From contig JABACO010000021.1 of NCBI GenBank assembly GCA_013339895.1, forward strand, positions 6,318,812 to 6,382,811: a stretch of DNA of 64,000 nucleotides, written 5' to 3'. Positions within the stretch are counted from its first letter, which is position 1, and every line of letters begins with the position of its first letter. Made by a program: the position numbers and the translations under genes. This stretch comes from Ephydatia muelleri. Lineage: Eukaryota > Porifera > Demospongiae > Spongillida > Spongillidae. Below the pieces are notes generated by a model. It saw only the letters and a list, made by a program, of their open reading frames with translations. It was not told where the DNA came from and did no database searches. Shown here piece by piece: positions 1-31,266 of the stretch.

Positions 1-98
1 CCCCCCCCCCCTGGGTAGAGTAGTATTAGCAAATGGTTGATCACTCGCATGGGGATTGGGTGTTAATGCTCTCTGTGTTCATCTCCTTCAATATGCAG

Positions 99-18697
<18,599 letters not shown>

Positions 18698-19123
18698 TGA
18701 CATACATTATATGTCCAACTTTGTTCACCACTCCATACTTGCAAAGAAAGGAGTTTTCTTTGTATCTTCATTTGACTTGATATTAATATTAAAGAAATTC
18801 TGATATGATGAAATGTTTTCAACATCTTTTGAAGAATGTGCACAGCTTTTGTTGTATCACAGCATGATGTAAATATTGCCCATACTTTGTACATACCAAA
18901 TTTACTTCATCAGTCCTTTGAACGAGAGTACAAAAAAAAATATCAGAAATTTACAAGTGACATCACAAAATAAGAGACAGAAGTTTATAAAAAATATTTC
19001 TATAGAAACCAGCAAAAAACACAACTAGCAGACGATGACGGAACAAAAAGGGCATGGAAACACAAAATTCACAATTTGTGTACGAAATAATATCAGTTGA
19101 TTTGTGACCATTAAATAGTTAAA
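18698..19123. other. Convergent intergenic region between importin-5 and MADD
   Basis: 426 bp separating the two stop codons. It must hold both 3' UTRs. AT-rich, with no open frame worth calling. Confidence 0.7.
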
Positions 19124-22100
19124 CTACTGGGTGTCAATAGTCCTGTTGTACACAAGAGAGAGGAGGGACTTGTACATCTGTGAGTACTGTGTGAGGGTGA
19201 GGAGAAAATGCATTAAAAAAAAAAACAAACACTGTATCTGCAGAGGTGGCACACACACACCTGCTTGGAGTGGAAATGGTGCTTGTAGTCCTTGTACAGT
19301 ATGGTGAGCACATGGCTCTTGTTGTCACATGATACGTCCATTATGAGGTCATTCCATAAACGATACGATATTTTGTCATCTGGAAATTGCTTGAGGATGC
19401 ATGCCTCGTCGGTGATCTAAATCAAGGACAAGCTGTGAAATGTAGCAGAGAGACCATAACTAGCTATCTGACCTGAAGGTAGAACACTGGAGCCTCCATT
19501 GTCCTACCGTAGTGAACAACATAGGTGACAGAGGGATGGGATTCGCTGTATAGAGGCAAGAGACCAAGGTCTATCAAATCCAAGTCACTGGAATGCTGCA
19601 GTGTGGGATAAAGAATGGAGACAGCAAGACAAGGAGGTGTGGTAGAGGCAGAGAGTAGTCAAGGAGACAAACAACCCCCCCCCTCCTTCCCTTTCCAAAT
19701 ACATATTTTGTGCAACAACAAGTAATGCACCTTTTCCTCGACATGTTTGAGGGTCTGGTGGAGCAACTTCTCTTCCACAGTAGCCAGCCTGGTCTTCGCC
19801 GCCAACCTTTGCACGGTCTCCAGTGTCTCCTCTGTGCCCACACCCACCATCAGCATGTAGACCAGCAGGTTGTGCAGGATCAGGCTGAGCATGTCGTCCT
19901 CCTCAAACCCAAACGCCTGCCTGTGGCCCTCTGCTAGTGAATTGTACCTGTTGTAAAAGGTTGTGACCAGAACGAAGCGAAAGCACTCCCCCTTCTCCAC
20001 CCTTGGTGTTGGTACAATAGCCAAAGTGAATGCATATGCACAAATACCCACTCTTGACGTTGGTACAATAGCCAAAGTGAATGCATATGCACAAATACCC
20101 ACTCTTGACGTTGGTACAATAGCCAAAGTGAATACGTATGCACAAATACCCACTCTTGACGTTGGTACAATAGCCAAAGTGAATGCATATGCACAAATAC
20201 CCACCCTTGACGTTGGTACAATAGCCAAAGTGAATGCACAAACACCCACCCTTGACGTTGGTACAATAGCCAAAGTGAATGCGTATGCACAAATACCCAC
20301 CCTTGACGTTGGTACAATAGCCAAAGTGAATGCATATGCACAAATACTATGTATTGTGATTCGAGCACTCTTAATATGGCAAGCATGTGCGTAAGTCACA
20401 AATAACATCTGAAGACCTGTGTGTTGATTTGTAAACCACGATGCACAAGCAATCAATACAGTCTTTCTACACAGCTCCCATGCACACATCTCACCACTCC
20501 TCCCTCCACACACATCTCCCTCCTCACATGTCTCCCACCTCCCTCCATACACACATCTCCCCACTCCATCATACACATCTTCACCTCTACACACATCTCT
20601 CCCACCTCCTCCATACACACATTCCCCTTCTCTCCACCCATATACACACACACGTCCACACACACACACACACATCCACACACATACACACTCCTTCCCA
20701 CAATGTTTTATTTACCTTTGGTACAGCTCCGACGTCTGTTCATTCCACCCCATGAGGGAGCGATCCACGTGGACAGTGGACATAAAAAGGAGTTTCCAGA
20801 ACTCTCTGCTCAGCACCATGGCCTGACAGGCAGTGTCCAGTGCCTTCACGAGCCCCTTGTACAGGAAGCTGCCTTCCTGTCTCAGGCCTTCCAACTCTGA
20901 AGAGTCTAGGATCCTGGGACTATTGAAGAGGGAAGCTTGGCTCTGCATTCGCTCGTAGAGGAATGTCAGCTTGCGGTGAAGGGGTGGCACATTGCTAGGC
21001 ACGTTGCTAGGCACGTTGCTAGGGAGGGACAACGGAGTCTGGAACTGCTCCTGGACGGGAGTGCTCGGAGTGTAGAAGGAAAGGAGGAGCGGACCGGAGA
21101 CCAGACTCAATGACATGGCATCGTGGGTGTTGTTTGGAGTGGAGGTGCTGATTGCAGAGGTGGATTGTGTGACGAGTGTGACGCTACTACCTGTGTTGAC
21201 CGCTTGGGGAGTCTGAGATTGTTCAGCCTGGGAAGGCCTGGGCTCACCTCCTGAAGAGGACATTGTACCAGCCTCAATGATGTCACGTCCTCTGACATCC
21301 ACAGGTGTCACTGGCAGTTTTACAGCACCTTCAGGTGTAGGTGAAGCACCAAGAGTGGTGCTCGTGCCCAGACCCAGAGGAGAAGTTTGCACCTCTGCTA
21401 ATGTCGGTCTCCGTGGTGTGCCGGGAGTGGGCGTGGTCTTCATCATTGGTGTGCTGGGAGTGGGCGTGGTCTTCATCAAGGGCGTGTCTGCTGACCCAAC
21501 ACTAACGCTTCCCCTCTGTGCTGGGGAGGTCTTCTGAAAGATGCTGAATGCCAGACGAAATATGAGGAAGGCAGAGAATAGGATGGAGTCAGGATCTCTC
21601 TGATAGTCCTGCTCTATGCACTGAATAAAGTACTTGAGCAGATCCTGCAGACCCTTGCACACAGCTCTTGACACACCCTGGGTAGAGAAGCATCTGATGT
21701 CCAAGCAAGCTTACAAATAAGCTATTATGTCAAAATTCAGCGTTGGGTTTGATTTTGGATGGATTTCATAGTTTTATATACACACTACATTAAATAATCC
21801 TTCCCCCCCCCCCCCCCCCCCCCCAATCATAATTTCTTTTAGCAAAAACCAAATAAATAACTGACTACATCGGTTAATGGTTAAAATGAAATTTTAATGA
21901 TGTGTAAACTGACTATAATAGTTAACTGACCAATAAATAGACTTTTTGCCAATTACATTACATGTATAATAAACACAATTAATACCAACAGAAAAAATTT
22001 ACTATTAAATCTATTGTGAGGGTAGCAGCATAGGTTATAGGAACTTTGCCCCACCACACCCCTCTTCCCTAAATGCCACACCCCTCTCATTTAATGCCAG

Positions 22101-25100
22101 TTTCTTATCTTATGCCAAAACAAAAACGTTTAAAATTAAATCCAAAATAAATCAATTGTGCTTGATTGCATGGCACATTGCATGTATCAGACTCGTTCCT
22201 TCCCTTCCCCCCCTCCTTCCCCCCCCTCCTTCCCCCCCCTCCTTCCCCCCCCCTCCTTCCCCCCCCCTCCTTCCCCCTCCCAATAAATGGGATGGCATCA
22301 TCACTACTGTCAATGCAATTATGGTTAGGATATTCATTGTCTATCTCAGTTAATGAGTTAATAAGAGTTTTATGCTGCAACTTTGGTCCTTCGTATCTGC
22401 TCAGTGGGTATATGGGACTATTCATATATCCATCATTTGGCTGTAATTAGTATGTTTTAGTTTTTACACAACACGCTAGATACTGGAGATATAATTTTAC
22501 CTCTGACGGATATTAGAGTGTAATAACTAAAACGACACATAACTCCCGATTCCTTCATTTCTTAAGCTTCAAAATTCAAATTCAGGTGCAGAAGTCATGT
22601 AATTATATATGTATACTTTTGTTACAGTTGCGATAAGACATTGCAAAATGATAGCTTTCAAAGCACAATATTGAAGTTTAGAGGTACTGCCCGTTTTGGG
22701 GGAATTAATGTTTATTCGTAGGTTTCAGTCCACTTACCATTCTGGGTCACAAGACAAATTACTTTTTAAAATTCAGAGTTAACATTTGTACTTTTGGGGT
22801 CTTCTGCATCAATTCCATCATAAAATCAAGTTTTTGCAATCTCTGACAATAATCACATCACCGCATGTGCCAATAATTCCTTCACCCTACCACCCTGAGC
22901 AGTCTTCACCATTACCCACTACCCATTCCCACTTTCCTCATCCTCCTCACCTTCCCCTCCCCTCTCCCCTCCTCCCATTCCTCTCCCCTCCTCCCCTTCC
23001 TCTCCTCCCCTTCCTCTCCCCCTCCCCTCCTTCCCCACTCTCCCCTTCCTCTCCCCTCCTCCCCACTCTCTCCCCTCCTCCCCTTCCTCTCCCCTCCTCC
23101 CCTTCCCCTCCTCCTCTTCCCTCCCCACCTCCCCTTCCCCCTTCCTCTCCCCTCCTCCCCTTTCTCTCCCTCCTCCCCTTCCTCTCCCCCTCCCCTCCTT
23201 CCCCACTCTCTCCCTCCTCACCTTCCTCTCCCCTCCTCCCCTTCCTCTCCACTCTCTCCCCTCCTCCCCTTCCTCTCCACTCTCTCCCCCCTCCTCCCCT
23301 TCCTCTCCACTCTCTCCCCTCCTCCCCTTCCTCTCCACCTCTCTCCCCTCCTCCCTCCCTTCCTCTCCCTCTCATCCCCTCCTCCCCTTCCTCTCCACCT
23401 CTCTCCCCTCCTCCCCTTCCTCTCCACTCTCTCCCCTCCTCCCCTTCCTCTCCCCTCCTCCCCTTCCTCTCCCCTCTCCCCCCTCCTCCCCTTCCTCTCC
23501 CCCTCCTCCCCTTCCTCTCCCCCCTCCTCCCCTTCCTCTCCCCTCCTCCCCCCTCCTCCCCTTCCTCTCCCCTCCTCCCCTTCCTCTCCCCTCCTCCCCT
23601 TCCTCTCCCCTCCTCCCCTTCCTCTCCCCTCCTCCCCTTCTCTCTCCTCTCCCCTCCTCTCCCTTCCCCTCCCCTCCTCCCTTCCTCTCCCCTCCTCCCC
23701 TTTCTCTCCCCTCCTCCCCTTCCTCTCCCCTCCTCCCCTTCCTCCTCCCCTTCTCTCCCCTCCCTCTCCCCTCCTCCCTTTCCTCTCCCCTCCTCCCCCT
23801 CCCATCACCCCTCCCTCCTCACCACATGCTGGATCTGCTCTTGCGTTGCCATGACAGTGTCACTAGGCTTCCTCACACCAAGCCTGACCTCCAGCATCCT
23901 CAGGACAAGCCACACGAGATCTCTCCTCAGCTGCCAGAGTCTTCATCCCAAGAGGCTTGGGCCATGGGATGCCCTGACCGTCCATCACCCTGCTCACAAG
24001 ATCCTGGATCATGTGATCGTCAGGTGCCCTACAAGAGAGTGGAGCCCTTTCAAAGTCATCCTGTTATGTCATAGGCTAGGGGCAATGTACCTAAATGGTC
24101 CCCTTTTGCCCAGCACCCTTACAATGTCTCCCTTTTGCCCATCTTCCTCCACAATCCTCCTCCTCCTCCTCAGTCCTTACACACTCTCTTCCCCAATCCC
24201 TACACTCCTCCCCAGTCCTTACTGCTTTCCTCCCAGTCCCAACACTTATCCCACCCACACCCACCCCCCCCTCCCCGACCGGGCCCAACCCTCAACCCCT
24301 CGCCACCCCCACCCCTCCCCACCCCCTCCCACCCCCACCCACACCCCTCCCACCCCCACCCACACCCCTCCCCACCCCCACCCACACCCCTCCCCCCCCA
24401 CCCACAACCCCTCCCACCCCCACCCAAACACCCTCCCACCCACCCCCCCCCTCCCCCCACCCCCACCCGCCCGCTGCCCACCCCCACCCAACCCCCCTCC
24501 CCACCCCCACTCCACACCCCTCCCACCACACCAGCCCCCCCACACCCTCCCACCCCCCACCCCACCACTCCCCCCCCCAGCCCCCCCCCCTCCCCACCCT
24601 CCTACCCCCCACCCCCCCTCCTCACCCCCCCCCACACCCCTCCCACCCGCCCCCCACCCCTCCCACCCCCACCCCCCACACCCCAACCCACACCACCCCC
24701 CCCCAGGGCACAACCACACCCGGCTCAAATGTGTCAGGACTGGCTCTCGCGAGTTGCCACGGACGGAGGAGGAGGAGGGTACCCTCTGTACCCCCGCGTG
24801 GAGCCAAAGTCCCCTGCCACGAAGGGGGCACTAAGGGGAAGTGAGTACCTGGGGACAGGGATGTCAAGAGGCATCGGACTGCTGAACCTCTCTTCGCGTG
24901 ATCTCAGTCCCATGACCGCAGGAAACTCAGGCGAGGCCGAACATTGGCGGAAGTGTGGGTCGCTGCCACGCCCATTAACGGTAGCTCCCAACTCATCCAT
25001 TTCGGCGCTGTTCCACGACAAGCTCCTCCCCCTTCTACGGAGGAATGCCCCTCCCCCACTCTTCCCGGCAACTGCCGCCAGTTGGGTAGCACCCCCCTCC

Positions 25101-25533
25101 TCCTCCCCCTCCATGGCTGTCCTGACATGAAGCTGCAAGGCACTCTCCGTCAAGCTGGACACATCTGCCCTCCTCCCCCTCCCCGGCACGGCAGGGGAGG
25201 GGGAGGAGTTGTCAGACATGTACCCAGCCACCTCGATCTCTGCCGAGGAGGGCAGCGAAGCCCCACCCGAATGATCGCTGAAGTTTGGGTCATTCCTGCT
25301 TAACCCTTTGTGATCCAGCACCTCCCACTCGTTGTCGGGAGAGTAGCCGGAGGAAGGGACGTCGCAGAGTTGCACGACACAGTACTGGGCCTGGTTGGCC
25401 TTGTAGGAGAGCATCTTCAAGAATAGCTTCGAGTCTTCGTCGCTTGGATAGAGACACGCCTGCTCTATGCGCAGGCCCATCTTGTGAATGAACCACACAT
25501 ACTTGTCTCCTATTTTTTCACAGCTGGTGGTAC
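19124..25533 (-). CDS. MADD: MADD/DENN-type Rab3 guanine-nucleotide exchange factor, C-terminal part only
   Basis: MADD activates Rab3/Rab27 in vesicle traffic; its N-terminal DENN module does the exchange (family knowledge). Exons 5' to 3': 25533-24849, a less certain one near 24030-23826, 21677-20716, 19947-19731, 19595-19473, 19416-19261, 19186-19124. The last four match the MADD C-terminus: RYNSLAEGHRQAFGFEEDD, LHNLLVYMLMVG, then TYVVHYGRTMEAPVFYLQIT and SYRLWNDLIMDVSCDNKSHV, equivalent to the PH-like C-terminal domain. The 962-nt exon is Ser/Thr/Pro-rich linker with imperfect KTTPTPSTP and NVPS repeats. The DENN domains are absent: the gene runs into the scaffold gap upstream. The stop after YNRTIDTQ is earlier than in vertebrates. 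The 24.0-23.8 kb exon needs a frame change in the middle, so its boundaries are unsure. Confidence 0.82.
20003..20346. repeat. 51-bp minisatellite, about 6.5 copies
   Basis: The unit contains TTGGTACAATAGCCAAAGTG and CACAAATACCCACCCTTGAC, in a MADD intron. One unit is shortened by 9 bp near 20240. Open frames across it on both strands are artefacts. Confidence 0.95.
21801..21824. repeat. Poly-C homopolymer
   Basis: About 20 consecutive C, in the MADD intron upstream of the 21677 exon. Confidence 0.9.
22195..22280. repeat. C/T-only tract (CCCCCCTCCTT)n
   Basis: Short tandem array of 11-13-bp pyrimidine units. Confidence 0.9.
22930..23820. repeat. 890-bp polypyrimidine tract
   Basis: Almost only C and T on the + strand, built on CCTCTCCCCTCCTCCCCTT with slippage variants. 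It generates long Pro/Ser/Leu open frames on + and Gly/Glu/Arg frames on -, all spurious. It lies in the MADD intron downstream of the 24.0-23.8 kb exon. Confidence 0.95.
24120..24712. repeat. C-rich (CCCACCC)n simple-sequence tract
   Basis: C, A and T with almost no G on the + strand, based on CCCACCCACACCCCTCCCA. It lies between two MADD exons. Confidence 0.9.
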
Positions 25534-26773
25534 CTGCAACATGTCAGGTTTAAAGCATAATTCAACAATTAACCCCACATTTGAAGTTATTACTCTATAA
25601 AAGTGGTCACATTAATCTGCCATTGCCATTTTGTTGCCCTGCTAATTAACTGTCAAAATTTTCGACACTTGTGCTAAATATTGCAATTGATTTTAAATCT
25701 TTTCTCTGCTAATTGAAGTTTGACTACAGTTGTTGCTAATCTTTTAAAAACTAATTCCAATTGGAGAACACCCTGCACAACTTTTGCATGCAACAATGAC
25801 TACTACGCCATTCACTCGGTTTTGGTTTTTGAGGCTTTTCTGATTTCTATTTTCATTGCACACAATAAACTTTATGTCATTACAGTATACCAGTACACCA
25901 GTGTCATTACACACCATAATGTCCAGCGGTTTACAATATGGCGTGTGAAGCCTAGTGAAGCAAAACAAGCACCAAGAAGCGACTGAAAAAAAAAGTTTTG
26001 GGATGGAGATGGAGATGGAGATGGGTGGGATTTGATGACAGATTCAGCTTTGCTAGGGAGCCTTTGGCCCCAACCATAAACCCTAAACCCTAACACCCTA
26101 AACCCTAAACCTAACACCATAAACCTAACTCCCTAAAACCCTAACACTTAACAACCTAAAACCCTAACACCTAACACCCTGTCATCCTAAACTGAACACC
26201 CTAAACCCTAACACTCTAACATCCTAAAACCCCTTAGCACAGAGTTCTGTGTTCTCATGAACCATCAGACCAATGACAGGTGCCTTAGGAGAATTGTTCA
26301 ACTAATAATGCTCACACAGACCTGAACACAATAGGAAATTATATTACTAACACAATGGCATTATTTAAGCCATTCTCAAGTAGTCCCATTGTGCCCACTG
26401 TGTGTGGTATTACAATAAAAGGCAGTGGGGTTTAGCTACAGACAGCCAAGAGTATGTCCTTTTGAATGGAAGGCCAATGATTAGCTCCAAATCTGCAACC
26501 ACAAGGCCATTGTCCCCTAAATCCCTCCCCCTATGGCGCCTTGGAACTTTGGCTTCAGTACATATATCATTTCATTGTCACCATGGAAACACTAATGATC
26601 ATGTAATGATCATTTGGTGGGGTGACATACACAGTCAGCCAATGGCTCCGATGACTCACAGCTTGTTAGGGTGCACAGCTCAGCTAGCAGGCCGACAACT
26701 CTTCAAAGAACAATGCATCGAAACTAACCTACGAAACCCTCAACAAAAGACAAAATAAGATTTTCCTTTTTTG
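25534..26773. other. Sequence between the first visible MADD exon and the gap; no gene seen
   Basis: Apart from the telomere-like array I find no MADD, TMTC or other exon here. Confidence 0.6.
26078..26235. repeat. Degenerate telomere-like CCCTAAA/CACCCTAA array
   Basis: Repeated ACCCTAAACCCTAA, ACACCCTAAACC and AAAACCCTAACACC words over about 160 bp, preceded by an (ATGGAG)n run at 26003-26023. Interstitial and diverged, about 540 bp left of the assembly gap. Confidence 0.8.
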
Positions 26774-27773
26774 NNNNNNNNNNNNNNNNNNNNNNNNNNN
26801 NNNNNNNNNNNNNNNNNNNNNNNNNNNNNNNNNNNNNNNNNNNNNNNNNNNNNNNNNNNNNNNNNNNNNNNNNNNNNNNNNNNNNNNNNNNNNNNNNNNN
26901 NNNNNNNNNNNNNNNNNNNNNNNNNNNNNNNNNNNNNNNNNNNNNNNNNNNNNNNNNNNNNNNNNNNNNNNNNNNNNNNNNNNNNNNNNNNNNNNNNNNN
27001 NNNNNNNNNNNNNNNNNNNNNNNNNNNNNNNNNNNNNNNNNNNNNNNNNNNNNNNNNNNNNNNNNNNNNNNNNNNNNNNNNNNNNNNNNNNNNNNNNNNN
27101 NNNNNNNNNNNNNNNNNNNNNNNNNNNNNNNNNNNNNNNNNNNNNNNNNNNNNNNNNNNNNNNNNNNNNNNNNNNNNNNNNNNNNNNNNNNNNNNNNNNN
27201 NNNNNNNNNNNNNNNNNNNNNNNNNNNNNNNNNNNNNNNNNNNNNNNNNNNNNNNNNNNNNNNNNNNNNNNNNNNNNNNNNNNNNNNNNNNNNNNNNNNN
27301 NNNNNNNNNNNNNNNNNNNNNNNNNNNNNNNNNNNNNNNNNNNNNNNNNNNNNNNNNNNNNNNNNNNNNNNNNNNNNNNNNNNNNNNNNNNNNNNNNNNN
27401 NNNNNNNNNNNNNNNNNNNNNNNNNNNNNNNNNNNNNNNNNNNNNNNNNNNNNNNNNNNNNNNNNNNNNNNNNNNNNNNNNNNNNNNNNNNNNNNNNNNN
27501 NNNNNNNNNNNNNNNNNNNNNNNNNNNNNNNNNNNNNNNNNNNNNNNNNNNNNNNNNNNNNNNNNNNNNNNNNNNNNNNNNNNNNNNNNNNNNNNNNNNN
27601 NNNNNNNNNNNNNNNNNNNNNNNNNNNNNNNNNNNNNNNNNNNNNNNNNNNNNNNNNNNNNNNNNNNNNNNNNNNNNNNNNNNNNNNNNNNNNNNNNNNN
27701 NNNNNNNNNNNNNNNNNNNNNNNNNNNNNNNNNNNNNNNNNNNNNNNNNNNNNNNNNNNNNNNNNNNNNNNNN
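26774..27773. other. Assembly gap of exactly 1000 N
   Basis: The round length suggests a placeholder rather than a measured distance. Left of it MADD lacks its 5' half; right of it TMTC lacks its 3' half. Confidence 0.99.
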
Positions 27774-27845
27774 GCTCGGCCCCTCGGGGGACGAATATCC
27801 CCCATCCCCCCCTTAGGGGCGCTGACCGGGAGCTCGCATGTCCAC

Positions 27846-30800
27846 CCAGAGCAGCTGCTCAGGCCAACAGCTACGAGGAGGCACGACCCCATGCTGGGGA
27901 GGTAGAGAGCCTTCTCTGAGATGACACTGGGAGAGGGATGGACGAGGTTCGAGCTTGGTAGAAACGGTAGCAACAGTAGCACAAGAGAGAGTGCCGCAAA
28001 ACGCCTCCTCGAAGACAGCTTCAAGTTGAGACCGCGGGCTGCTGCCCCACCTTGGTAACCAACGGGATCATCCCCCGGGTTCGGGATGGCGCCGTCTTTT
28101 CCGCTGATGCGACCACAGTCCTCGTGCCCAGTCCCGTGTGGTGGGAGTAGTACGTGTGGCAGTCGTGGTTGGGTCTCAGCAGAAGAACGCTGTGCGCAGG
28201 GCCTGCCAGACACACCCAACGTGGCTAGAGGGAGGGATAACCCACAACACCCGGCCCAGTTAAAATTAACAATTTGTTAAAAATAAGATTAAATTAAACA
28301 ATAATGACGACACAGCTGATGCCTGGCTGCTTGGAATTCCTCACCTTCCAACAGCAACAATGCAGCTGTGCCCACTAGTACCATGGCTGCTAGGTTCCTA
28401 GCGTCCAGCAACGAGGTGACCTGGGGCACGCTTGCCATCGACCAGTCGAAGCATAGAGAGGCGGGGCACAGGAGGAGCCACACATTGCAGGCAAGCAGGT
28501 ACGAGTGGGTGAGAATGCTTGTCAGGAGGGGGGAGGAGGCGAGGTTATCTGTTTCCGGGACAACCGATGATGCGGGGACAGCGATCAGGGCCCTCAGGAA
28601 CAGGATCAACAGTGCTGACACGACCATGAAACCTGCACGCTTTGCAAGGGCTAGCACCCATTCGGGGAGGTGAGAACAGAGAGTCCTGCCAAAAAATCAA
28701 GATGAGAGGGGAGGGATGGGGAGGAGGAGAGGGGGGGGGGGGGGGGGGGGGAAAGGGTATTAAAGAGAAGGAAGAAGGAAGAAATTTTGTTTTTTAAAAG
28801 CAGGGCCAGAATTGTTTCTAAATTGCAGGGAAGAGTAAATTTCTCTTTTCCAAATGTCTGTTATTTTTGGAGGGCAAATAGATGACAATCAAAAGCAGTA
28901 TTGAATGGAAGCAGCAATAGATAGATATGTGATACAATAGTTCATAGTAGCATGCTGTTGTGTGGGTCTTTTAATGCACTAAAAAAGGTTTCCCAAACTG
29001 CTTTGCAGAGAGAGAGAAACAGGTGGAATGATAAACTGAAGGGAAAGGGGGGGTCCTTCATTTCAACTACACACTGCAGAACTAGGGTTTGAGGGTCCAT
29101 CCGGCACCTAAAGTGTGTTTGTGTTTCGTTAGAATGTTACGTCATCACAGATAAATGACCCGAGGACATTCAATAGCCCCAGCAGATCCCCTATAACAAC
29201 ATACACACACCTACGCAATCATTCTAATCCATACCATGTGTAGTACTATGCTGCAAATCATTGCAAATTTATTAATTTATTTTTGTAAATTTAGATCATG
29301 TCACATCCTTTGATGAACATATGATAATCCAGGCAGTTTCCACATGTGAGAGGCGCAAGAGAAAGAGAAATAAATAACCTCAAATGAAGTGATCAGTACT
29401 AGGCTAGAGGTGGTTCTCTGGACTGACACAAGTATCTACATGTGCAAGTAGAGCTGTTACAACACACTAGTATTGCACTCATGCGTTCTGTGAGGTGTGT
29501 TTTGTTCAGGCCTAATGTCATCCTCTGTCCAAAATACAGAATTCAAAAAAAAGTTTAGGTTTAACTAACGCTAAAAACTGTATATCAGATTCACATAGCC
29601 CCTGCAATTTCAAAGAGAATAGACCCTTCCCTTTAAAGAACTCCGGACGTGACATCACTCATTAACGTATACTTAACCCAATTCGTGAAGTACGTTGATT
29701 AGTGATGTCACGTCCGGAGTTCTTCTTAAAGGGAAGGGTCTATTGCAATGTGTGTCCGAAAACAAGGATTAGTTCACACATTGTCTATGGCAGTAGAAAT
29801 CAGACATTTTACCCAGTGAATGCACACATCATGCACACTTGAGTATGGAAGAGGAGGTGGAGAAGAAATGCCACTCTATCGCATCACAAATGTATTTCAA
29901 AGTACAAATGAAATGACTGGCTTTAGTTTTATCTTGAAGTTTGTGAAATCAGATGTACAATTACAGGACAAAAGGGCTTTCTTAATCAAGCTTCTGTCAA
30001 TGACCTGCCCATTAATTTTAATCACTGACTATATGGAACGTTCTATGAGATAATGACCCTAGTGGATTTATGTTTATAACACAAAACCCAAATTGCTATA
30101 ACTTACTAACAGTTAACACTATCGACTTCCTATTTTCAACACTTCGTCCTGCACCATTTCACTATGCAAATATGCATTTTGGTGCCTTGCACAATCATAG
30201 TGCCTGCATTACGAGGTCCAATACCCATCAGGTTGTAAACCTCCACATCTTTAGGTAGGAGCGGTCAAATCTCTTCAAATTCGGTTTTTACACAGAGGGG
30301 TCCTGTTGCTATTGATTTGTTAAGTTCATTAATTTGTATCCTATCAGTTACAGAGATACAGCTGTGCAAAGTTCATGCACATTTCCCCGCTCGATTCCGC
30401 CAAAAATTTCCCCCATACATTGAATTGTACGCGGTTTTCCAAAATGATTGACGCGGGAAAATGTGCATTAATTTCGCACAGCAGTATCTCCGTAATGGAT
30501 AAAGCAAAAATTAACGAACAGAACAAATCAATTGCGACACGACCCCTCTACATATAAACCAAATTTGAAACGATATGAAAGCTCCTACCTAAAGATGTAG
30601 GGATTTTGAACCAGATGGGGTATCAGACCTCGTAACGTCGGCACTATGATTGTGCAAGGCACCAAACTACATTTACAGATAGAGAAATGGTGTAGGACAA
30701 AGTTTTGAAAATAAGGAGTTGATAGCATTAATTGTTGATAAGTTACAGCAATTTGAGTTTTATGTTGTAAATATAAATCCACAAGGGTCATTATCTCACA

Positions 30801-31139
30801 GAACGTTCCATATACAACCAGACAGATGACGTTGTGCACATTCTCTGTGTTTGATAATTTAACTAAATCTTTGCACATAGAAACAGCCTCACATTGATGG
30901 AGGGAGCCATGTGATACAAATAGAGGAAGTAAACAACCCTGCCATTAACTACTTGATACTATCCACACATAATCCATTATTTTTAAAAGTAAACCGGACA
31001 AACTGTAAACTATTTCATTAATTAAATTGTTCATCCTTCCTGAAACACAAGCCACTCAATATTCCCAGAAACCCAGAGCCACTACACACATACACACACA
31101 CATACACACACACACACATACACACACATACACACACGT

Positions 31140-31171
<32 letters not shown>

Positions 31172-31234
31172 ACACACACATACACACACATACGCACACA
31201 GACACGCAACAGACACAATACAAACAGACATATG

Positions 31235-31266
<32 letters not shown>

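Noticed and set aside
22786..24834. 682-codon + strand open frame and its overlapping proline-rich and minus-strand partners
   Set aside because: Read through C/T- and C/A-rich simple sequence inside a MADD intron; low complexity and open in several frames.
26729..28219. 496-codon minus open frame spanning the Ns, and its + strand partner
   Set aside because: Most of it is undetermined sequence; only 28038-27846 is a real TMTC exon.
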